5,683 nucleotides of DNA from Archaeoglobales archaeon (GTDB lineage Archaea > Halobacteriota > Archaeoglobi > Archaeoglobales > Archaeoglobaceae): contig QMZD01000132.1 of NCBI GenBank assembly GCA_003662985.1, positions 1 to 5,683 on the forward strand. The letters run 5' to 3'. Below, piece by piece: positions 1 to 3,598 of this stretch. The position numbers and the translations under genes were made by a program. A model generated the notes under the pieces. That model searched no databases, had not been told where the DNA came from, and saw nothing but the letters and a program-made list of their open reading frames with translations. The number at the start of each line of letters is the position of its first letter. Position 1 is the first letter of the stretch.

Positions 1-44
1 AGGGCTCGGCAAGCCCTGGTGTTACCAGACTACACCACCGGCGC
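1..44 (-). tRNA. tRNA-Gly (anticodon GCC), 5' part, cut by the window edge
   Basis: Read on the minus strand from position 44, the sequence folds as the first 44 nt of a tRNA. It has a 7-nt acceptor strand GCGCCGG, TG at 8-9, a D arm with stem GTGT/ACAC and loop containing TGG, one linker base C, and an anticodon stem AGGGC/GCCCT closing the 7-nt loop TTGCCGA. The anticodon is GCC (plus positions 10-8), reading GGC and GGT glycine codons. No intron is visible in the loop. The variable loop, T arm and 3' acceptor strand lie outside the window, so their integrity cannot be judged. The next gene on the other strand starts more than 300 nt away. Confidence 0.93.
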
Positions 45-65
45 TTTTGTAGTTTGGGATAGAAG

Positions 66-112
66 TTTATTCTTTGCTTTAATTACTTTGCTTTATTCTT
101 TACTTTAATTAC
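66..112. repeat. Two near-identical 21-bp direct repeats upstream of tRNA-Gly
   Basis: Positions 66-86 and 92-112 match at 20 of 21 bases; the only difference is g76 versus a102. They are separated by 5 bp, giving a period of 26 bp. The units are pyrimidine-rich on the plus strand and contain ctttaattac. They lie 22-68 bp upstream of the tRNA 5' end. On the minus strand the nearer copy puts an A/T-rich GAATAAAC where a TATA box for the tRNA would be expected, so the pair could be a duplicated promoter element. That reading is inference; the duplication itself is directly visible. Confidence 0.75.
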
Positions 113-349
113 CTCCAAGTAAGTGAATTAATAAGATTTTCGATAGGGGTTTTTGAGTTCTGTTGGCTTCTCATTTAAAAATGAGCGGAGAAGTACAAGC
201 CCAAGTTCCAATTTTACCGAGCAAAGCTTAGATAATACGATGAAGTGCAATGATGTGCACCCTAAAAAATGGTACAATCTCCCGTACATAAAGTATTGGA
301 AAGATGGGAAAAACAACGGTATGCGCCCAGAATGATTAAATGAATGATG
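113..349. other. AT-rich intergenic stretch with no convincing gene; possible short remnant at 240-335 (+)
   Basis: Together with the repeats before it, this makes about 340 bp between the tRNA and the first protein gene. A plus-strand frame is open from 147 to 335 and could start at TTG 153 or ATG 240. The ATG 240 version is 31 residues and carries the aromatic-rich stretch HPKKWYNLPYIKYW. I do not recognise it, and it has no good ribosome binding site. It could be a decayed gene end or chance. A small inverted repeat, CTCATT-TAAA-AATGAG, sits at 170-185. No transposon ends, integrase or RNA gene can be supported. Confidence 0.3.
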
Positions 350-366
350 AAATTATCGAATAATTT
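350..366. promoter_or_regulatory. Perfect 17-bp palindrome, operator-like, before the YwgA-like gene
   Basis: AAATTAT-CGA-ATAATTT has 7-bp perfect arms around a 3-bp centre. It lies 18 bp before ATG 385 and its right arm runs into the A/T-rich box at 363-370 that best fits a TATA element. A dimeric repressor bound here would block TBP. Toxin-antitoxin and phage regulator genes are often autorepressed through such sites. That role is inferred from position only. In AT-rich DNA a short palindrome can also arise by chance. Confidence 0.4.
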
Positions 367-370
367 AAAA
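363..370 (+). promoter_or_regulatory. Candidate TATA box for the YwgA-like gene
   Basis: The ATTTAAAA box is centred about 18 bp before ATG 385 and about 30 bp before the in-frame ATG 397. If it is the real TATA box, transcription would begin close to 393-397. That favours leaderless translation from ATG 397 over ATG 385. Confidence 0.35.
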
Positions 371-384
371 ACTTTGAAATTGAA

Positions 385-840
385 ATGAATACAGTTATGT
401 CTACCAATATAAGGAAACTTGCAGGTTTTGTAAAAGCTCTTGAAAAAATTGGCTTTAATTTTAACGTCAGGTTATTCAACAATAGGTTAAAATTGCAAAA
501 ATTCGTTTTTCTTGCTAAACAATATGGAATCGATTTAGGTTATAATTTCAATCTGTATATTAGAGGACCATACTCTCCGCTGTTAGCAGAGGACTACTAT
601 CGCTTGAGTGAGGAAATAGAACCGATTAGGGTTGAATTACCGGATGATTTCCTTAGGTTGATTAAGAATAAGTCCGAGAGGTGGCTTGAGCTCGCCTCAA
701 CTGTGGTCATGGTAAAAAACAGATATCCCTCCATAGATGATGAAAAGATAATCAAAATAGTCCTTGGAAACAAGCCGTTCACAAATGAAAAAGAACTCAA
801 AAAAATCATTTGTAAGTTAAGAAAACACAAGGCAATTTAG
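385..840 (+). CDS. YwgA/Panacea-like protein, possible antitoxin or regulator
   Basis: This 151-residue soluble protein has no membrane segment or signal peptide. Three blocks recall the YwgA family of phage- and defence-associated proteins, related to the SocA/Panacea antitoxin domain: NRLKLQKFVFLAKQYG at about 33-48, FNLYIRGPYSPLLAEDYYRL at 55-74 (the LQK...GPYS signature), and a C-terminal helical part (about 99-145) beginning RWLELASTVVMVK and including KPFTNEKELK. Panacea domains neutralise many unrelated toxins; YwgA itself has no established biochemical role that I know of. The start may be ATG 385 or ATG 397; the box at 363-370 favours the latter (147 residues). Its stop codon is followed, without a single spacer base, by the stop of the opposing PIN-domain gene, so the two mRNAs must overlap at their 3' ends. 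The family call is by remembered motif only, and the antitoxin role is inferred from the neighbour. Confidence 0.75.
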   Translation: MNTVMSTNIRKLAGFVKALEKIGFNFNVRLFNNRLKLQKFVFLAKQYGIDLGYNFNLYIRGPYSPLLAEDYYRLSEEIEPIRVELPDDFLRLIKNKSERWLELASTVVMVKNRYPSIDDEKIIKIVLGNKPFTNEKELKKIICKLRKHKAI

Positions 841-1305
841 TTAAAATCTGTCTGAAATCATAAACCTGTTATCTCTTTCATCTTTTTCCTGCTCGATTAC
901 CATGTTATTGTGAAGTTTGGATTCATGGGTAAAAAACCAAGTTGTATCGTTATCTAAGATTGGGTGGGAAACGATGAGAGCATCGTGGTTCTCAAGGTAT
1001 TCATCTTCTTCCAATAGTCTTGCAGCAAGAGCGTAGTGTTCTCTTGTAGGTGCTGGAAAGTCTGCATTCAGCTGATTAAAAAGCCTTCCAAAATCAAAAA
1101 TCAATTCCGGTTGGTCGTGTCTTAAGACCCATAAATAAATTTCCCCCAACACCAGAGTTGGAATTTTTACCGAAATCTCAGGATTTCTTTCCACAGTATT
1201 GATTATCTTGTGAATCGTATCCTTTGCAATTTTATTTTGGTCTTTCTTCTGTTCATCAAAGTAGGAAATCAACACACAAGCATCGATGTAATAGCTTTGT
1301 GGCAT
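841..1305 (-). CDS. PIN-domain ribonuclease (VapC-like), possible toxin
   Basis: This 154-residue protein has the PIN-domain acidic layout: YIDACVLISYFDE with Asp8, LVLGEIY with Glu55, and NHDALIVSHPILDND with Asp108. A late acidic residue comes from Asp118, Asp120 or Glu128. The usual terminal T-x-D motif appears here as WFFTHESKL, so the fourth metal ligand is not certain. PIN proteins are Mg/Mn-dependent RNases, and VapC toxins cut tRNA or rRNA. It is longer than a typical VapC of about 130 residues because of a charged C-terminal tail. I chose ATG 1305 over TTG 1314 because a TATA-like box lies 24-33 bp upstream of 1305, which suggests a leaderless mRNA. No VapB-type small antitoxin precedes it. 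The only candidate partner is the convergent YwgA-like gene, whose stop directly abuts its own. Confidence 0.8.
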   Translation of the reverse strand: MPQSYYIDACVLISYFDEQKKDQNKIAKDTIHKIINTVERNPEISVKIPTLVLGEIYLWVLRHDQPELIFDFGRLFNQLNADFPAPTREHYALAARLLEEDEYLENHDALIVSHPILDNDTTWFFTHESKLHNNMVIEQEKDERDNRFMISDRF

Positions 1306-1328
1306 TTCATGCAAAAATCAGTATTCGT

Positions 1329-1338
1329 TAATATAACC
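1329..1338 (-). promoter_or_regulatory. TATA-like box for the PIN gene
   Basis: On the minus strand this reads GGTTATATTA, preceded by the A-rich stretch AAAAAT that could serve as a BRE. It lies 24-33 bp before ATG 1305, the distance expected when transcription starts at or next to the start codon. No Shine-Dalgarno sequence is present between the box and the ATG. Confidence 0.5.
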
Positions 1339-1401
1339 ATTTTTATTTTCTGTAATAATCAGATTTTCGCAACACCATTAAGACACACCACAAAGACACA
1401 T

Positions 1402-1406
1402 AAAAA
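1402..1406 (-). terminator. Possible T-tract terminator after the membrane-protein gene
   Basis: A run of five T on the minus strand (CCCGTTTTTATG context) begins about 17 nt after the stop codon of the small membrane protein. Archaeal polymerase can terminate at short T tracts without a hairpin. The evidence is only the tract and its position. Confidence 0.25.
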
Positions 1407-1422
1407 CGGGAAACCGAGAAAA

Positions 1423-1632
1423 CTATTTTATCAAATCTATCATATTTATAAATCCAATCAAAACTCCAAAACCGCCTAATATAACCTCGATAAGCCATAC
1501 CCACTTGTTTGGCTCATAGAAATATATCAATGCGCCCTTTGCAAGAATGGCCATTGAGAGCATGACCACTGTAAAAGAAATCAAAACTGAGAGCCCTATG
1601 ATATTGATGATATCCTTGTAAACATTTTTCAT
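1423..1632 (-). CDS. Small two-helix membrane protein of unknown function
   Basis: This 69-residue protein (75 if started at ATG 1650) consists almost entirely of two hydrophobic helices. The first runs from about residue 8 to 35 (NIIGLSVLISFTVVMLSMAI and following). The second runs from about 43 to 64 (WLIEVILGGFGVLIGFINMI). The short connecting loop is YEPNKW. The termini are short, with Lys and Asp near both ends. I do not recognise a family. ATG 1632 is preferred over ATG 1650 because a TATA-like box is centred about 25 bp upstream of 1632. The gene lies on the same strand as the PIN gene and 117 nt upstream of it. Each has its own TATA-like box, so co-transcription is not required. Holin-like or effector roles are possible for small two-helix proteins near toxin genes, but nothing here demonstrates one. 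Confidence 0.6.
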   Translation of the reverse strand: MKNVYKDIINIIGLSVLISFTVVMLSMAILAKGALIYFYEPNKWVWLIEVILGGFGVLIGFINMIDLIK

Positions 1633-1650
1633 TGTTATTGTTATAATCAT

Positions 1651-1662
1651 TTAACATAAATA
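1651..1662 (-). promoter_or_regulatory. TATA/BRE-like promoter of the small membrane-protein gene
   Basis: The minus strand reads GGAAAGTATTTATGTTAA over about 1651-1668: a purine-rich BRE-like GGAAAG followed by the A/T box TATTTATGTTA. The box centre is about 25 bp before ATG 1632. This spacing is the main argument for the shorter protein start. Confidence 0.45.
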
Positions 1663-1721
1663 CTTTCCAAATTCTTTCATGGTGATGATTGAATTACTAG
1701 TCGATTTTTCGTGGGGCTTTT

Positions 1722-1748
1722 AAATCCGATCTGATGTATCGGAGTTTT
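1722..1748 (-). terminator. Hairpin directly after the ncsA stop codon, possible terminator
   Basis: TCCGAT (1725-1730) pairs with ATCGGA (1738-1743) around a 7-nt loop. AAA at 1722-1724 can extend the stem against TTT at 1745-1747 with one bulged base. The hairpin overlaps the last base of the TAA stop. No strong T tract follows on the minus strand, so it may act in 3'-end processing or stability rather than termination. Confidence 0.3.
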
Positions 1749-2658
1749 AAATTAATCCAAGCTCCATCCTCAGCACACAAGCCTGACACACGTCTTTTGG
1801 AGTGGGCTCACCACAAATTCTACATTTATTCAGTTCTTTCTGGGGGAAGTTAGTTTTAAAACAATCCATTAAAGCCTCGAAACTCCTCATAATGGAGTAT
1901 TTCCTCCCGGGATACTTGTTTTCAAACTCGTAGAGAAAATCCCTTATCGCAGCCCTAACGGGGAAGTGAGCGTAGGGGCATTCTCCCATCTCAACCTCAA
2001 TGTCATTAAGAATGCAGTAAAGCAGAACCTCTTTCTCATAAACCTCTCTAAAAGGTTTTATCCTCAACACAAGGTTTTCCTGAACTCTTTGCGGTACGAG
2101 TCTTGCAAGTCTCTCGATGTCCGCCTGAACGAAGTTAAGCAAAATGGTTTGAGTCTCATCATCCAGATTATGCCCGGTTGCGAGTTTTGTTGCATCGTTT
2201 TCACGAGCGGTTCTATTCAACAAATACTTCCTGAAAACTCCGCAATAGGTGCATGGCTTTTTATCTCCCTTTTTAACCATCTCATCCAATTCCATTCCAA
2301 TCTCTTCTCTAAATGAAACGATAATATGCTCCATTTCAAGTTCTGATGTAATTTTTTTGGCTATTTTAACGGTAGGAGGCCTGTAACCGGCAATCCCCTC
2401 ATCAATCGTGATGGCCAGAAAATCGACATCCCTTCTCTTACCGTACAACTTTTTTAAAGCAAAGGCAAGAGCAACGCTATCCTTACCACCGCTCAGGGCT
2501 ATGGCTATCCTATCGTCTTTTTCAATCATGTTGTATCTCTTTACAGCGTACTTCACTCTTCTTTCAAAATCGTAGATGAAGTGCTTTCTGCAGAGATGTC
2601 TGTTGCTGTGCCTTTGAAAGTAAATCGCTTTTCTTCCGCATACGCTGCAACTCTTCAC
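1747..2658 (-). CDS. ncsA: tRNA 2-thiolation enzyme, NcsA/Ncs6 (TtuA-related) family
   Basis: This 303-residue protein is a complete member of the TtuA/Ncs6 ATP pyrophosphatase family, which adenylates a tRNA uridine and replaces its 2-oxygen with sulfur. Domains in order are an N-terminal zinc finger (C4, C7, C23, H26), the PP-loop SGGKDS (56-61) and CTYC (C136, C139). After these come ATGHNLDDE (160-168), a third core cysteine C227, and a C-terminal zinc finger (C279, C282, C291, C294). The three core cysteines are the known ligands of the 4Fe-4S cluster in this family. IDEGIAGYR (85-93) and CTYCGVFRK match the Ncs6/CTU1 branch, which makes s2U at wobble position 34, better than the TtuA branch, which makes s2T54. 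The target assignment remains inference. The start is GTG 2658; a TATA-like box 26 bp upstream supports a leaderless mRNA. The sulfur donor, a SAMP-type ubiquitin-like protein in archaea, is not encoded here. Confidence 0.93.
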   Translation of the reverse strand: MKSCSVCGRKAIYFQRHSNRHLCRKHFIYDFERRVKYAVKRYNMIEKDDRIAIALSGGKDSVALAFALKKLYGKRRDVDFLAITIDEGIAGYRPPTVKIAKKITSELEMEHIIVSFREEIGMELDEMVKKGDKKPCTYCGVFRKYLLNRTARENDATKLATGHNLDDETQTILLNFVQADIERLARLVPQRVQENLVLRIKPFREVYEKEVLLYCILNDIEVEMGECPYAHFPVRAAIRDFLYEFENKYPGRKYSIMRSFEALMDCFKTNFPQKELNKCRICGEPTPKDVCQACVLRMELGLI

Positions 2659-2664
2659 AGCAAC

Positions 2665-2671
2665 TTTATTA
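2665..2671 (+). promoter_or_regulatory. TATA-like box for rio2
   Basis: TTTATTA is centred about 28 bp before GTG 2696, with no Shine-Dalgarno sequence between. It sits only a few bases outside the ncsA start codon. It therefore overlaps the region where ncsA transcription should begin in the opposite direction. Confidence 0.45.
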
Positions 2672-2680
2672 TTGCCGAGG

Positions 2681-2687
2681 TTTTAAC
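2681..2687 (-). promoter_or_regulatory. TATA-like box for ncsA
   Basis: The minus strand reads GTTAAAA, centred about 26 bp before GTG 2658. A purine run AAAAAA lies just upstream and could serve as a BRE. The box is about 9 bp from the rio2 start codon, inside the expected rio2 initiation region. Confidence 0.45.
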
Positions 2688-2695
2688 TTTTTTCT

Positions 2696-3598
2696 GTGAG
2701 AGATCTCCATAACCTTTACAAGAAAATCAGAAAAGTAGAATGGAAGGTCATCAACACCATCTTCCGAGAGATGTGGAACTACAAATATGTGCCCTCAGAT
2801 CTGATCTCCAAAAGGGTAAAGCTAAACGAAGTCGATACACTGAAAACCTTAAAATCTCTCGGAGCTATGGGAGTTGTTGAGAACAAGGTCGTATCGTATT
2901 TTGGCTCTTCCCTCACCTTCCAAGGAATCACCCTCTTTTCCCTAAAAAGACTTGTGGAAAAGGGAAAGCTCGACATGCTTGGAAAAAAGATGGGGGAGGG
3001 AAAGGAAAGCGTGGTGTACAATTGCTACTCTGAAAAGTATGGTGAATGCGTTCTGAAGTTTCATAAGCTTGGAGTTTCGTTCAGAAAAATCAGGGAAAAG
3101 AGGGATTATGGAGATCTCCATCTTAGCGTTTTAACTGTTAGATCTGCTGGGAGAGAGTACAGGGCTTTGAAAAAACTTTTTGGGGTTGCAAAAGTCCCGG
3201 AGCCGTTTGGATGGGAGGGAAATGCGGTTCTCATGGAACTTGTAGATGGGAGAGAACTTTACAAGCTGAGGCTGGAAAATCCCAGTGAGGTGCTCGACGC
3301 GATAATAGAGGAAATGAGGAGGATGTTTATCGCTGGCGTTGTGCATGGCGATCTGAGCCAGTACAATGTTCTCATTGCAGAGGACATCTACATCATCGAT
3401 TTTCCCCAATGGGTTGAGGTGGGTAGAAGTGGGGATGAAAGAGATGAAGACATAAATGTAAATACGGATGTAAATGCAAATGAAAACTGGAAGGAACTGC
3501 TTGAGAGAGATGTAGAAAACATCCTGAAATACTTCAAAAAGGCCTATGGCATAGAAAAGGATATTAATTCTGTTATTAATTACGTTTTAGCAGAATGA
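2696..3598 (+). CDS. rio2: RIO2-type atypical protein kinase/ATPase, ribosome biogenesis
   Basis: This 300-residue protein has the Rio2 N-terminal winged helix (about 1-85) followed by a RIO kinase core. The nucleotide loop is MGEGKESVVY (99-108), the ATP-binding lysine is K121 (VLKFHK), and the flexible Rio2 loop with KREKRDYGDLH-like sequence spans about 125-142. The catalytic loop is HGDLSQYN (217-224) with D219 and N224, and the metal-binding loop is IDFPQ with D235. It follows the A. fulgidus Rio2 sequence, as I recall it, closely from first to last residue, which also supports the GTG 2696 start. Rio2 acts as an ATPase checkpoint in late small-subunit maturation. One clear oddity is a roughly 20-residue Asp/Asn-rich insertion at 244-264, between the metal loop and the C-terminal helix. 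The gene ends in a 4-nt ATGA overlap with the DUF460 gene, so the two are translationally linked. Confidence 0.96.
   Translation: MRDLHNLYKKIRKVEWKVINTIFREMWNYKYVPSDLISKRVKLNEVDTLKTLKSLGAMGVVENKVVSYFGSSLTFQGITLFSLKRLVEKGKLDMLGKKMGEGKESVVYNCYSEKYGECVLKFHKLGVSFRKIREKRDYGDLHLSVLTVRSAGREYRALKKLFGVAKVPEPFGWEGNAVLMELVDGRELYKLRLENPSEVLDAIIEEMRRMFIAGVVHGDLSQYNVLIAEDIYIIDFPQWVEVGRSGDERDEDINVNTDVNANENWKELLERDVENILKYFKKAYGIEKDINSVINYVLAE
3425..3487 (+). repeat. Low-complexity coding insertion in rio2
   Basis: This 63-nt stretch encodes residues 244-264, nearly all Asp, Glu, Asn, Val or Arg, ending in the NVNTDVNANEN type. The DNA repeats the codon pairs GTA-AAT, GTA-AAT and GCA-AAT within 3458-3481 and looks like the product of replication slippage. 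In the A. fulgidus protein, as I remember it, only about three residues occupy this place. The reading frame is kept and motifs on both sides are intact, so the protein is probably functional with a flexible acidic loop. Confidence 0.65.
3595..3598 (+). promoter_or_regulatory. ATGA stop/start overlap coupling rio2 and the DUF460 gene
   Basis: The DUF460 start codon ATG (3595-3597) overlaps the rio2 stop codon TGA (3596-3598). No clear Shine-Dalgarno sequence precedes it, so the downstream gene probably depends on ribosomes finishing rio2. Expression in a fixed ratio is therefore likely. Confidence 0.8.

Noticed and set aside
344..350. C box ATGATGA upstream of the YwgA-like gene
   Set aside because: No CTGA box follows within the 40-60 nt expected for an archaeal C/D RNA.
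1311..1370. Inverted repeat gcaaaaatc (1311-1319) / gattttcgc (1362-1370) upstream of the PIN gene
   Set aside because: The 9-bp arms contain a mismatch, are 42 bp apart and are A/T-rich. This is compatible with chance.
1210..1479. 89-codon plus-strand frame across the PIN gene start
   Set aside because: It overlaps the conserved N-terminus of the PIN protein, its promoter, and the end of the membrane-protein gene. The translation is low-complexity and unlike a protein.
1682..1734. C/D box guide RNA on the plus strand (GTGATGA at 1682-1688 and CTGA at 1731-1734)
   Set aside because: The outer boxes are spaced about right, but no internal D' and C' boxes are recognisable and the flanks form only two or three weak pairs. 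CTGA also lies in the ncsA hairpin loop region.
1747..2658. TtuA (T54 thiolase) as the name of the thiolase
   Set aside because: IDEGIAGYR and CTYCGVFRK fit the Ncs6/CTU1 branch better. TtuA proteins, as I recall, differ at both motifs. The distinction rests on motif memory, so it is kept as a caveat.
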